Assembly (NCBI RefSeq): GCF_002288925.2
Contig: NW_022097993.1
Span: 9,268,185-9,332,184, forward strand
Origin: Delphinapterus leucas
Taxonomy: Eukaryota > Chordata > Mammalia > Artiodactyla > Monodontidae
Reading direction: 5' to 3'
DNA: 64,000 nucleotides
In this document: one piece after another, positions 12,380 through 24,089 of the stretch
Position numbering within the stretch: position 1 is the stretch's first letter
Layout: each line of letters begins with the position of its first letter
Program-made: the position numbers and the translations under genes
Notes under the pieces: model-generated
Told to the model about the DNA's origin: nothing
What the model saw: the letters and a program-made list of their open reading frames with translations, nothing else
Database searches by the model: none

Positions 12380-13112
12380 TATGAAAATATAGGTGAAACA
12401 ACAACTGGAAGTTAAAACAGAACAACAATAGTAAAAAAGAAAAAAAAAGGCGGGAAAAACTTTGGCTATGTAGGGCGGGGCTTAAGCAGGGGCGGAGTTT
12501 AGGTGGTGGGCGGGGACTATGCGTAAGACACACAGGGCTGGAAAAGGCTCTGGCGGGTGGGTTGTTGAGGGTGGGACTTAGGCTCAACAGAATAGAAGGG
12601 GCCCAGGCATGCCCCTGGTCTCAGAGGGTGGGGGCCCCAGCCTGGGAGCCCAGCAGGCTTCCTGGGCCCGAGTGGGTGGGCAAATGCCTTCTTCTCCTCT
12701 CCCACTCCTCCAGACCTAGAGGACCCCTCCCACCTGCCTCGCCTGTTCTCCCCCTGCCCTCCCTCCTACACCACCAGGACCAATGCGGCTGGAGGGGGCT
12801 TCTGAGGGCATAGGACCCAGCGGGCAAGTTTCCAGGCCGACTGGCCAGGGGAAACGCTGGGCACGCTCCCCCGCGGGTCCTTCCAGGTGTGGGAACCCGT
12901 CCCCCCTCCCAGCCACCCCTCAGGTGTGCTGGTCCTGTCCAGCCTCAACTTCTCCTTCCCTCTCAGTTCCCCCACGTCCTACCTGTTCTCTTGGGGGTTC
13001 CTCCCATCTCCTTGGGCATCGAGGTCCCCTACCAGCATCTGGCAGGTGCCCCAGTTGTGGGGAGACGTGAACTCTGGGTCTTCCCACGCCACCATCTTGG
13101 CTGTGTCCCCCA
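12380..13112 (-). promoter_or_regulatory. L1 5' UTR / internal promoter
   Basis: A ~0.7 kb GC- and CpG-rich block precedes ORF1 and ends in a YY1-type motif at about 13092-13099 (CCATCTTG on the plus strand). It matches the layout of mammalian L1 5' UTRs, which carry the internal promoter. Several open frames of 60-110 codons cross it on both strands; these are composition artefacts. Confidence 0.8.
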
Positions 13113-13234
13113 CTTTAGCCTTTATAAGTACAATTTCTTGATGTATTTATCCTGCCAAATATGGGGTAATATTGTTAGACGCTTTTTATCAACCTATTGT
13201 TCTCTAAAACAGGATCTTATTTTAAAATAAGCTA

Positions 13235-13610
13235 ATTAATTTTTTTCTTCTAGTTTTATTAAGGTATATTTGATGTAGAACACTATACATTTAAGAGAAT
13301 GATAACTTACATACAACATGAAATGATTATCGCAGTAAATTTAGTAAACATCCATCATGTCATACAGATAAAACATTAAAGAAACAAGATAGAAAAACCT
13401 TTTTTCTTGTTTTGAGAACTCTTAGGGTTTACTCTCTTGATGACTTTCATATATAACACACAGCAGTGTTAATTATCTTTATTATGTTGTACATTACATC
13501 CCTAGTACTTATTCATCTTATAACTGGAAGTTTGTACCTTTTGATGCCTTCATCAAATTTCTCCCCCACCGCCACATCCCACCTCTGGTAACTATACGTC
13601 TGAACTCTTT
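13235..13610 (-). mobile_element. ancient L1M 3'-end fragment
   Basis: The reverse complement of an L1 3' end (TTTTATTAAGGTATATTTGA start) runs into the conserved TAACTGGAAGTTTGTACC segment. Diverged and 5'-truncated. An almost collinear second copy follows immediately at 13620. Confidence 0.7.
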
Positions 13611-13619
13611 TTCCATGAG

Positions 13620-13885
13620 TGTATTTGTTTGTTTTTGAAGTATAATTGACCTAAAACATTGTGTTAGTTCCTGTTACATAACATAGTGATTTGGTATTTC
13701 TATACATTTCAACATGATCACCACAATAAATTTAGTTGCAATATGTCACCATACAAAGAAATTACATAGTTATTGAGTATATTCCCCACACTGAACATTT
13801 CATACCCATCACTTATTTGTTTTGCAACTGGAAGTTTGTACCTCTTAAACTCCCTCACCTACTTCTTTCCTTCTAAGTAAGCTAA
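13620..13885 (-). mobile_element. second ancient L1M 3'-end fragment
   Basis: Restarts at the L1 3' end (TTTTGAAGTATAATTGACC) and again reaches GCAACTGGAAGTTTGTACC at about 13825-13845. It lies head-to-tail with the preceding fragment in the same orientation, so it is either a separate insertion at the A-tail or a local duplication. Confidence 0.65.
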
Positions 13886-13889
13886 TTAA

Positions 13890-15275
13890 TTATAAGTAGC
13901 AAAATGTTTCTACGAAGTTTAAAATTCATGTATTTAGAAGTTATATTTCTTATAATTGCCTTAATCTCATTATCATTCTTAAATAAATTTGATATTTAAG
14001 TGTGACAGTTATATACGTGGACTACCTTAGTCTGCAGACATTGGGGATGAAGAAACCCAGTATGAATAGGAAGCCCTGCAGACAAACAGCAATAATAATC
14101 CCCAGAGACACTACTGTACCTTGTGTTTCATTTTCAAATTCCATAAAATGGATAAAATAGATTTTGTAACCCCATAAAACACTTCCATTAATCAAATCTA
14201 TTTTAATTTGGTAGCATCCTCTAGGTTTTTATCCTAATTTAATTTCTGATGTAAAATGAAGAAAACTTTATGGTTATTGTTCTGATAGGCCAGTTTGATC
14301 TTGGCTTGTGGAGGCAAACTTATTTCGTGTAGAATCTTGCATACAGATTTTGTTGTTGTTCAACGTTGGGATATAGAGAGATGCTGGATTCACCAGTAAA
14401 ACAGCAACACAAAAGAGCACGATAATAATGACAGAAGGAGAGTTGGTGATGGGAAATAACTTGCTTGAAGTCTCATGAAAAGCAATTAGTAAAAAATATG
14501 CATCTACTGGAAACTAAAGATAAAGATCAATCATATTCTCAAATCCATCAATGCCTTCTTTCTCCATCCGTTGGGAGTATAACGTTCCGATAAAATAAAG
14601 CAATTGGCAGGGTGGACATCACAGTCCTTATCAATTCATTCCCTCAGTGATGGAACGTAGAACCCTGAAAGATAACAGCTATTCATATGGATTTATTTCC
14701 CCTTTATCTGAGCTTAACAACTCCATTTCCAACGGAAAGTATCATTAGGTTTAAAAACACATATGTTTTGATTCACACATCTTGCAATGTGTAGCCTTCC
14801 CAGAAATAAATTTTCCTCTCCAGTGGCTGGATTGAAAGGTAGCAGCTGACCTAAGGACAGATACCTCATAGATGAGCAGTTGCCTGCTAAATGACATGAA
14901 AAATTCTAAATGGCCTGAAAAATTTTACTCAGACTGGAACAAATGAGACCAAATTTGTTATTCTCTCTTGGGAACCTAAAATGGGTAAGTAAAACATATC
15001 TTAAAAATTAATTTCACCTTAAAAAAATTTTTTTAAGTGACTACTAGAAAATGTGTAATTACACTTATCAAGAGAGGGTAGACAACCCCCTAAAGAGATT
15101 ATATTATTTATCAGTAGATAGTACCTATTATTCAGTAGAGAAAAGAAGGATTACTTGACAATCAACTATTGAATAATTTAAAAATTCTTAATTTTTCTAT
15201 AATAGATTATTCAATAAATATTGCCCTTATAGTCCCATGCTCATGCTCTTGCACATAAAATAATTAAATATTAAT
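13890..15275. other. unassigned
   Basis: No gene or repeat recognised. AT-rich, with only short open frames. Confidence 0.4.
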
Positions 15276-15290
15276 ATGAGCAACTATTTC

Positions 15291-15732
15291 TTTTTTAATT
15301 TTTATTGGAGTATAGTTGATTTACAATGTTGTGTTAGTTTCAGGTGTACAGCAAAGTGAATCAGTTGTACATATACACATATCCACTCTTTTTTAGATTC
15401 TTTTCCCATATAGACCATTACAGAGTATTGAGCAGAGTTCCCTGTGCTATACAGTAGGTCCTTATTAGTTATCTATTTTATATATAATCATGTGTATATG
15501 TCAATCACAGTCTCCCAATTTATCCCTCCCCCCATTTCCCATACGTTTGTTTTCTACATCTGTGACTCTATATCTGTTTGTAAATAAGTTCATCCATATC
15601 ATATTCTTTTTTAGATTCCACATACAAGTGATATCATATGATATTTGTCTTTCTCTGTCTGACTTACTTCACTCAGTATGACGATCTCTAGGTCCAGCCA
15701 CATCACTGCAAATGGCATTACTTCATTCTTTT
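15291..15732 (-). mobile_element. 5'-truncated L1 with readable TSD
   Basis: A 442-bp L1 3' fragment starts at TTTTTATTGGAGTATAGTTG and passes through the CCCTGTGCTATACAGTAGG and GTTTGTTTTCTAC landmarks. It is flanked by a 15-bp direct repeat, ATGAGCAACTATTTC (15276-15290) and ATGAGCAAGTGTTTC (15733-15747), with two mismatches. This is a simple target-primed insertion. Confidence 0.85.
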
Positions 15733-15904
15733 ATGAGCAAGTGTTTCAAGAGCATGTACACAAGAACCACAGGGAAAGACTTATGGCCTAATGCACTGGA
15801 GGTCCCTGGCTGAGCCCCATGCTGGTGCTAACAGTCCTCCAATTGTTGCAGTGCTCTCAGAGAAGTGGTTGCAGGAACAAAGTCTCCGTATTCAAAGCTG
15901 GTAA

Positions 15905-16200
15905 AAAAAAATTACCTTCATCAAATTTTAAAACTTTTGCTCTGTGAAAGAGTCTGTTAAGAGGTTAAAAAGTCAAGTTACAGGTTGGGAAATAATATTT
16001 TCAAACCACATATCTACAAAGGACTTGTGTCTAGATTATGCAAAGAACTCTCTGGATTTAACAGTAAAAAAAACTAAATAATTCAATTAGAAAATGGATG
16101 GAAGACATGACCAGATATTTCACCAAAGAGGATATGCAGCTGTCAAGTAAGACACATAATTAGCAATTAGAGAAATGCAACTTAAAACCATATTGAGAGA
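15905..16200 (+). mobile_element. ancient L1 ORF2 C-terminal fragment
   Basis: A plus-strand segment resembles the decayed L1 ORF2 tail: the CTTTTGCTCTGTGAAAGAGT block, then the region of AAAATGGATGGAAGACATGA, then the TTAGAGAAATGCAACTTAAAACC block. The same blocks occur better preserved at 54.25-54.59 kb. It stops abruptly at about 16200, where an older L1 5' end appears to begin. Confidence 0.7.
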
Positions 16201-17222
16201 AACTCGGTCCAGTTCTGAGGACAAGGTGGAGTAAATGCACTTCTGCATATTGCTCCTGCTAAGTCAAGTTTAAAACCCTAACATTATGTACTGAACAAAC
16301 ACTGGATGAATCTGAAAGGTGGAGAGAAGCCAAGTAGGTTCCCTGGCTTTTCTTTTTGTCTCATGACCCTAACTGTGTGCTGGGAACACCAATGGGTGCA
16401 GACAAAAAAAAAAAAAAGTCCTAAGAAAACCCTACTCTCTCAAGCCAAAGGATAAGAAAAGGGGAAGCCTAGAAACACAGAAGACTTTCAGACAATAACC
16501 TCTGTCCTTAGTGCAGCCAAACACCATGGACAAAACTGTGACTGAACCGCCCCCTGACAGCAAAGGCAGAGTGGTGAGCCTAAATGTCCACCCTGGTGAA
16601 GCTGTACCACCTTCACCTCTGTGGTAGAATCAGTGAGGGTACAGTGGGAAGCCAGAACTTTCCTCCCTTCCCAAAGCTAACAAGCCCACCACACCCCATG
16701 CTCATGGTGTCAGTGGAGGCCATGTCAGGGGGAGACATTCCTCCCCCAGGTCAGGGTGATGTCAGTAGAAGCTAGTGGTGAGCCTGCAGTCCCACACTCA
16801 CCCAATAACAACAAGGCATCCTTCCCTGGAGAGTCAACTGTGGCGGCTAAGTGGGAAACACAATCCCGGTTGGCGGTAATGAAACTGTGCCTCCGTTTTT
16901 CCATGGGCATGATGTCAAAGGAGGCCTGCTAAAACAGATGGTTTAAATAATCTACAGAGTCTCATAGCATAGTAACCAAAGTATATAGATACAATACAAA
17001 ATCACCTGTAATACTTAGATATAGAAAATTCCTATCTTGAATGAGAAAAGACAATCAACAGATGAAAACACCAAGATGATGAAACAACGGTTGGAACTGT
17101 ATGACAAGGATTTTAAACCAGCCATCCTAAAAATATTTCAACAAGCTTGAAATAACTGAAAAATAGGAAGTCTCAACAAATAGACTCTGCAAAAAAAAAT
17201 TAAATACAAGATATAAAAAAGA

Positions 17223-17861
17223 TGCCAGGCAGGGCTTTCAGCTTGGACATCTGGTTGCTCCAAAGATGTGCTCTCACCCGTCAGGCTGTAGGGCATTATC
17301 CATACTGGAAGTATAATAAGGAGCATACGAGTATGTATCTTATCTCTGTTTTGGTTTTGTACAAATTCTAAGTTTTTGTGTAGACTTATAAACAATGAGC
17401 TGTGGAACTGAAGGAGGCTTTAGAGATCATCTATGAATCCAACTCCTTATTTAACAAGTTCTCACTAAAGACCAGAGATGTTAAGTGATTGACTCGCCAT
17501 CATAGTGATCTTGGTAGCAGAAATGTGGTACCTGATTCAATGCTTTTTCCATTGTGCTGCCTTTCTGTCTTCAGTGGAGATAATTTAATTATTGTTAAAA
17601 TCACATTCTTTGAAAAAAATTTTAATGGAGATATAATTCACATAAAATTCACCCTTATAAATTATATACTTCAGTGGTATTCACAAAGTTGTACAACCTT
17701 CATCACTAATTCTGGAACATTTTCATCACCCCAAAATGCCTATTTCTAGTCACACCTATTTCTCCCTTTTCCCAGCCCTTGGCAACATTTAAGCTACTTT
17801 CTGTCTCTATGAATTTGCCTATTTTGGGTATTTCATATAAATGGAATCATACCAAAAAGAA
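17223..17861. repeat. ~640-bp insert bounded by 15-bp direct repeat
   Basis: The L1 reads up to AAGATATAAAAAAGA at about 17208-17222, is interrupted, and resumes at an identical AAGATATAAAAAAGA at about 17862-17876. That is the pattern of a target-site duplication. The insert contains unplaced sequence (17223-17390), a MIR-like stretch on the minus strand (about 17395-17575) and an L1M 3'-type fragment (about 17610-17855). Only a very short A-rich end (CCAAAAAG) precedes the second repeat. The mixture suggests mobilisation of an unrelated transcript, or a template-switch or duplication event. Confidence 0.6.
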
Positions 17862-17892
17862 GATATAAAAAAGAACCAAATAGAAATTTTAG

Positions 17893-18102
17893 GACTTCCC
17901 TGGTGGCGCAGTGGTTGAGAGTCCGCCTGCCGATGCGGGGGACACAGGTTCGTGCCCTGGTCCAGGAGGATCCCACATGCCGCAGAGCGTCTGGGTCCGT
18001 GAGCCATGGCCGCTGAGCCTGCGCATCCAGAGCCTGTGCTCCACAACGGGAGAGGCCACAACAGTGAGAGGCCTGCGTACTGCAAAAAAAAAAAAAAAAG
18101 AA
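17893..18102 (+). mobile_element. short-form CHR tRNA-SINE
   Basis: Starts GACTTCCCTGGTGGCGCAGTG, with A- and B-box remnants of its tRNA head, and ends in an A-run. Flanked by a perfect 11-bp TSD AGAAATTTTAG (17882-17892 and 18103-18113). Inserted in the ancient L1. Confidence 0.95.
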
Positions 18103-18705
18103 AGAAATTTTAGAATTGTAAGGTACAGTAACCAAGTAAATATAAGTTGATGGGCTTACAGCAGAAAGGAGATGACAGGGGAAATAACTTGAACTTGAAC
18201 ACAGAACAACATAGATTTCCTGATATATGAAACAGAGAGAAAATGGACTGAAAAAAAATGAACTAAATCTCAGAAGTGTGTGGGAACTGTAACAAAAGAT
18301 CTGACATTTGTACTCTCAGAGTCCCAGAAGGAGAGGACAAAGAGAGTGGGATTTATAAGTATTCAAATAAATAATGGATGAAATGACCTCAAATTGGACA
18401 AAGGACAAAAACTCACAGATTCAAGAAGCTGAGAAAATGCCAAACAGGACAAACTCAATGAAACCCATGCCAAGACACATAATCAAACTACTGAAAACTA
18501 AAGACAAAGAAAAAAAAATCCAGAAAACATCAAGAGAGAAACAATAAACTTCCTATAAGCAAAAAACAATTTGAATAACAGTGAATTTCTCATCAGAAAC
18601 CTTGGAGCCATAGGAAGAGAGACAATATTTCTCAACTGTTAAAAGAAAGAAATGGGAACACAGAATTATATATCCAGTGAAAATAAACTTCAAGAATGAA
18701 AGGGA

Positions 18706-18918
18706 GGGCTTCCCTGGTGGCGCAGTGGTTGAGAGTCTGCCTGCCGATGCAGGGGACACAGGTTCGTGCCCCGGTCTGGGAAGATCCCACATGCTGCAGA
18801 GCGGCTGGGCCCGTGAGCCATGGCTGCTGAGCCTGCGCATCCGGAGCCTGTGCTCCACAACGGGAGGGGCCACAACAGTGAGAGGCCCGCGTACCACAAA
18901 AAAAAAAAAAAAAAAAAA
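18706..18918 (+). mobile_element. short-form CHR tRNA-SINE
   Basis: A complete SINE from GGGCTTCCCTGG to a ~20-base A-tail, flanked by a perfect 14-bp TSD AAGAATGAAAGGGA (18692-18705 and 18919-18932). Inserted in the ancient L1, in the same orientation as the copy 0.8 kb upstream. Confidence 0.96.
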
Positions 18919-20989
18919 AAGAATGAAAGGGAAATCAAGATATTCTCAGATGAATAAAAGCTAACAGAATTTGTTGCCAACAAACCTAATCTAAAAGAAG
19001 GGTTAAATGATATTTTTCTAAACAGAAAGGAAATGATAAAAGAAGGAATCTTGGAACAAAGGAAAAAAGAAATCCAGAAAGAGTAAAAATCCAATAGACC
19101 TTTCTTTTTCTCTTGAGCTTTCTAAATTATATTTTATGATTGAAGCAAAGCTTATAACATTGCATGTATATAATGTACAAAGAGAAAATATTTAAGACAA
19201 ATATATTATAAATGGGGGAAGATAAAGGGACAGAAGGGAGGTAAGATTTTTGTACTTTATTAGAACTGGTAAAATGATGACACTAATAGACTGATATGTT
19301 ATGCATGCATGGTTTATTATCTACATAAATCACTAGGAAATCTATAGAAATAAATACACTCCAAAATACTATAGATAAATTATAATCTGAAGAATGTCTA
19401 AAATAGCCCTTAGGAAGGCAGCAAAGGAAAAACAGAAAAATGAAAAACAGAGAGAAAAAATAGAATACAAAAAAGAAAATGCCAGACTCCAGTTCTAAAA
19501 TATCAATAATCATATTAAATGTAAAGGACACAAATATATCAATTAAAAGACAGAGGTTGATAGAGTGGATTGAAAAATATGACAATTATATGCAATCTAC
19601 AAGAAAGTCACTTCAAATATAATAATATGAGTAAGTTGGAAGTAAAAGAACAGAAAAAGATATACACAAACATCAAACAAAATAAAGCGTAAATGGCTAT
19701 ATAAATATCAGATAAAGTATAATTTAGAGCAATGAAAATCACCGAGGACAGAGACAATCATTACATAATAAAGGTGTAAATCTACCAAAAAGTCTTGGCA
19801 ATCCTAAATGTGTATATACCATACAGCAGAGCTGAAAAATATGTGAAGCAAAAAATAATAGAAATAAAAGAAAAAATCTATAATTATAGTTAGAGACTTC
19901 AGCAGCCCCTTTTTAACAATTGGTAGAACAACTAGAGAGAAAATCAGTAAGGCTATAGAACTCAACAACACCATGATCCAACAGAATTTAATTGACATTT
20001 ATAGACACTTCACTAACAGCAGATTTCACATTCTTTCAAGAACCCACAGAAGATTTACCATGATACATCATATCCTGAGTAATAAAACGAACTTCATCAA
20101 ATTTAAAAATAGTAAAAACATTCAAAATGTATTCTCTGACCATAATGGAATAAAAATAGAATCAATAACATATAACAGAAATATATCTAAACTCTTAGAG
20201 ACTAAGCAGCACACTTCTAAATGATTACTGGGTCAAAGAGGAAGTCCCAAAGGAAATAAAAATACACTGACCTGAATAAAAATGAGAAAAACCTAACATA
20301 TCAGAATTTGTGGGACACAGCTAAAACAGTGCTGAGATGCAAATTTCTAGTATTAAATGCTTACATTAGAAAATAAGAACAGTCTCAAATAAATAATCTA
20401 AGTTTTTATATTAAGAAGCTAGAAAAATAAGAGAAAAATAAGCACAAAGCAAGAATAAGGAAGGAAATAATTAAACAAGGGCAGACTTCCCAAGGAATTA
20501 AAAGTCAAAAAAACAATTCAGAAAATTGATGAAACAGAAAGCCAATTCTCTGAAAAGACCAATAAAATTAACAAGCCAGAAAAATATTTCAAAAAGGACA
20601 CAAATTACCAATATCATGATATGAAACCAATATCACTTCAGACCCTGCAGGCACCTAATGGATAAAACCATAACGAGATATAATATTAGAATGGCTAAAA
20701 TATAGTACTGTGAAAACACCAAATATGGATGAGGATGTAGAGAAACTGGATTACTCATATATTGCTGGAGGGAATAAAAAATGGTACAGCTATTTTGGAA
20801 AATAATTTGACAAGTTTCTTACAAAACTAAACATGCATATACTTTATGATCTAATAATTGCACTCTTGAGCATTTATCCCAGAGAACTGAGAACTTATGT
20901 TCACAAAAAAACTTTAGTTCTAAACAAATGTTTACAGCAGCTTTAGTTCTAGTAGCCAAAATCTTGAAACAACTCAAATTTCATTACAA

Positions 20990-21930
20990 TTGGTTAAAAC
21001 AACCCAATCAAAAAATGAGCAGAAGACCTAAATAGACACTTCTCCAAAGAAGACATACAGATGGCCAACAGGCACGTGAAAAGATGCTCCACATTGCTAA
21101 TTATTAGAGAAACTCAGATCAAAACTACAATGAGGTATCACCACACACCAGTCAGAATATCCATCATCAAAAAGTCTACAAATCATAAATGCTGGAGAGG
21201 GTATGGAGAAAAGGGAACCCTCCTATGCTGTTGGTGTGAATGTAAATTAGCGCAGCCACTGTGGAGAACAGTATGGAATTTCCTTTAAAAAAAAACCCCT
21301 AAAAATAGAGCTATCATATGATCTAGCAAGCCCACTCCTGGGCATAAATCTGGAGAAGACTCTAATTCAAAAAGATACATGTCCCCCAATGTTCATAACA
21401 GCACTATTTACAATAGCCAAGACATAGAAACAGATGATTTGTCTAAGAAGATGTGGTATATATATAATGGGATATTACTCATCATTAAAAAGAATGAAAT
21501 AATGCCATTTGCAGCAACATGGATGGACCTAGAGATGATCATACTAAGTGAAGTAAGTCAGACAGAGAAAGACAAATATCATATGATATCCCTTATAGGT
21601 GGAATCTAAAAGATGATACAAATGAACTTATCTACAAAACAGAAACAGACTCACAGACATAGAAAACAAATTTATGGTTACCAAAGGGGAAAGAGGGAAG
21701 ATAAATTAGGAGTTTGGGATTAACATACACACACTACTATATGAAATAGGTAAACAACAAGGACTCACTGTACAGCACAAGGAACTATATTCAATAACTT
21801 GTAATAACCTATAATGGAAGAGAATCTGAAAAAGAATATATATATATATATGTGTGTGTGTGTATGTATAGCTGAATCACTTCGCTGTATATCTGAAACA
21901 AACACAACGTTGTAAATTAACAATAAAAAA
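20990..21930 (+). mobile_element. 5'-truncated L1, younger than its host
   Basis: A ~0.94 kb plus-strand L1 covers the ORF2 C-terminus and 3' UTR. It starts near AACAACCCAATCAAAAAATG and runs through the YNGILLI-type end of ORF2 to the GTTGTAAATTAACAATAAAAAA 3' end. Frames at 21061-21288 and 21379-21609 are ORF2 remnants interrupted by stops. An AT/GT microsatellite lies in its 3' UTR at about 21836-21864. Confidence 0.9.
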
Positions 21931-21934
21931 CTGA

Positions 21935-22595
21935 AGTGCAGCAAATTGGATCAAAATCAGTCAACGCATTCAAAAGTTAGTAGGAAACAAACAAACAGAT
22001 AAAACACTAAAAGGTCCAGTTGATTTCACTGTGTTCAATCAATATTTTTGTCATTTCCAATTCAGCAGGAAGCCTTCTTTTAAACATCCATGTAAGCCAA
22101 GAACGTCTGAAAAAGTGTTTGATTTTACCACATACTGTTAACTGAAAATTACACACAGGGAGGCAAATGTCAGAATATTCAATAGTAAATCTACTTCTCT
22201 TTTCCATATGAAAAGTCTTTTCATGTGACTCATGCTTTAAAAATACTTTGTAATTTATATATTAAGAGCTTAAGTGCATTTTAGTTTGGTTTTTAGTATG
22301 TCCCATGTTCCAACTACTGATTTCTTTCTTGGACCAGGGGGATTTTGTGATAGGGTTTCAAAGACAATAGTAGAGCTGGAATCATTAATGTAATATACTT
22401 TTCTGACTTAAATAATGACAGTTTAGTTTCTGGTCTTAAAATAGGAAATATTTGATCTTATACTATATCAATGAAACCTTTATTTTTAATTTCTAAACTG
22501 TGCAGATAAATCTCAAACCCAGACGTCAAGAGTAATTCCTCCACACACAATCTTGGTAAAATGCATTCTTTCTTTCAACAAAAAATTATTTAAAA
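21935..22595. other. unassigned
   Basis: No gene or repeat recognised beyond short A/T-rich tracts. Confidence 0.4.
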
Positions 22596-22599
22596 GAAA

Positions 22600-23480
22600 A
22601 ATTATTTAACATTCATTAAGTGCCAGGTATTATGTTAAGGGCTAGAATGTCTCGCTACATGAAATTGTTAATATATGACCTAGAAAATATATGACCTAAA
22701 TACAACAATTTCTTACAATCTAATAGAAATGAAAAATGTAGTTCCTTCTATTAAGACTTCACAATTTAATGCAAGAAATTTAGGAGTACACAAGATTACA
22801 AGCTGAGGGGATTCTGGAAGACTTCCGTGAGGAAGTGCTCAAGCTGATTCCAGAAGGATGAATAAAGGAACAGGTGAAGGAGGTCCTTTCTGGGGGAGAA
22901 GTGTTCACAGAGAAATCTAGGGTCTAGGAGGCAATGGGGAAAATTATGAGTCTCTGCTGGAGAGAAAGGATCAAACCCCAAAGCCTCTGATGTGATAAGA
23001 TTTTTACTGAAGGCAACTGGAAAACATTAAATGAGTACAGGCAGGGCAATGAAAGGGAATGTTGGCATTTTAGGAAGATCCCTCTGGTGGCAGTGTGTGT
23101 GTTTGTGGGGAGAGACCCAAGACAGGAGGCTGGGAGATCACATAGAACTTATTGCATAACGTGGGTGAGATGTAAGTGATCAAAGGATCTATACGAGCAA
23201 CAGGGGTAGAAATGATGAGAGGACGCCAACCCCAGGGAGTCAGGAATCCTAGACGGAACTCACATAGCATGAGTCAAGGGAGAAATGAAGAGGAGATTTC
23301 TGGGCTGGGAAAGTGGTATATAAAACCGAGATAAATCCAGTTCCACACATCCAAGTGGACACATGAGGTTGGCAGCTTGATATCAGGCTTTTGATGCCAC
23401 ATCAAAAGGAGACGGAGAGAGAGGTTAAAGACAAGGAGAGGAATTAATAATATCAAACAGCACAGCAAGGTGGAATAATA
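22600..23480 (+). repeat. ancient non-coding dispersed repeat, copy A
   Basis: A diverged G/A-rich stretch opens with CATTCATTAAGTGCCAGGTA and later reads GAAGATCCCTCTGGTGGCAGTGTG. The order of motifs (transient-abundance opening, treatment of a purine-rich middle, then AAGATCCCTCTGGTGGC-like block) recalls stretches at 30.4-32.05 kb and 37.3-38.1 kb. It looks like an old mammalian interspersed repeat with no surviving ORF. I cannot name the family safely. Confidence 0.4.
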
Positions 23481-23809
23481 ATGACAAAGGCATCCTTTGC
23501 TACTCAGAAGACATTTTTCTCCTCAGTGGACAGTAACTCCTATGGAGACTTGGGGATAGAAGCTAGATTACAGAGGGTTTAGGAGTAAATGAAAAAAAAA
23601 ATGAGGAAGTAAAGACAGCAGGTTTAGGTTACTTAAATCAAACGACAACAACCAAATGCTTCTTTATATTTTTATCATAAAATAATATATGTTCATTTTT
23701 GGGGGGAGGGGAGAAATTCAGATGTTAAAAAAAGCACTCCAGAGAGGAACACTAATATTTAAATTTTAGTGTATAACCTTCCAGAATTTTCCTATGCATG
23801 AAAAAAATA

Positions 23810-24085
23810 TGATATATATATATAGGGTATATATATATTATATATATATGCATATATACACATATATTATACATATATACTGTACATATATATTATACAT
23901 ATATTATATACATATATAATACATCTATGTGGGGTATATATCTTATAAATATATAATACATACATTTATAATCTATATATTATAAATGGTTCATATATAT
24001 AAAAATGATGTACAAATAAATGATGTGTATAAATATATACATATAGTTATATATATGGTGTATACATATGGTATATGTTTTTGGC
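23810..24085. repeat. TA-rich low-complexity tract
   Basis: Nearly 280 bp of irregular ATATATA / CATATATA units with scattered GTACATATATAT motifs. Highly self-complementary, so it could extrude hairpins. No coding content. Confidence 0.85.
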
Positions 24086-24089
24086 AAAC

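Larger units (their letters stand above)
6466..13112 (-). mobile_element. near full-length L1 retrotransposon, decayed
   Basis: The reverse strand carries a complete L1 plan: GC-rich 5' UTR (about 12.38-13.11 kb), ORF1 (from 12202), ORF2 (about 10.84 to 6.93 kb) and a 3' UTR ending in a poly-A read here as a T-run at 6469-6477. Its extreme 5' end contains CCAAGATGG, the YY1-type motif found at the start of mammalian L1s, so the copy looks full-length rather than 5'-truncated. After removing the two SINE insertions (7786-8003 and 11080-11464) it is about 6 kb, the usual L1 length. Both ORFs are broken by stops, frameshifts and insertions, so it is dead. I could not find a clear TSD, which fits an older insertion. 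Confidence 0.93.
16216..20975 (+). mobile_element. ancient near full-length L1M fossil with later insertions
   Basis: A plus-strand old L1. The 5' end is near GAGGACAAGGTGGAGTA (16216), resembling an L1M 5' end. ORF1-like sequence follows with coiled-coil style K/E-rich codons (about 16.95-18.5 kb). The ORF2 endonuclease start is near 19.5-19.65 kb (CAATTAAAAGACAGAGGTTG...CAAGAAAGTCACTTCAAATA), with EN-to-RT sequence to about 20.64 kb, then a jump to the ORF2 C-terminal region (20.65-20.97 kb), implying a large internal deletion. No long open frame remains. It is interrupted by a TSD-flanked insert (17223-17861) and two short-form SINEs. Confidence 0.7.

Noticed and set aside
12560..13230. 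Several GC-rich open frames as a gene with a CpG island
   Set aside because: They lie in the 5' UTR of the minus-strand L1, and frames on both strands are equally long.
17893..17965. Functional tRNA gene in the SINE heads
   Set aside because: A- and B-box remnants are present, but the cloverleaf is degraded, and the sequence continues into the SINE body and A-tail with TSDs.
18706..18964. Protein frames with DAGDTGSCPGLGRSHM-type motifs seen at many places
   Set aside because: These are translations of the CHR SINE on either strand; the same motif recurs at every SINE copy.
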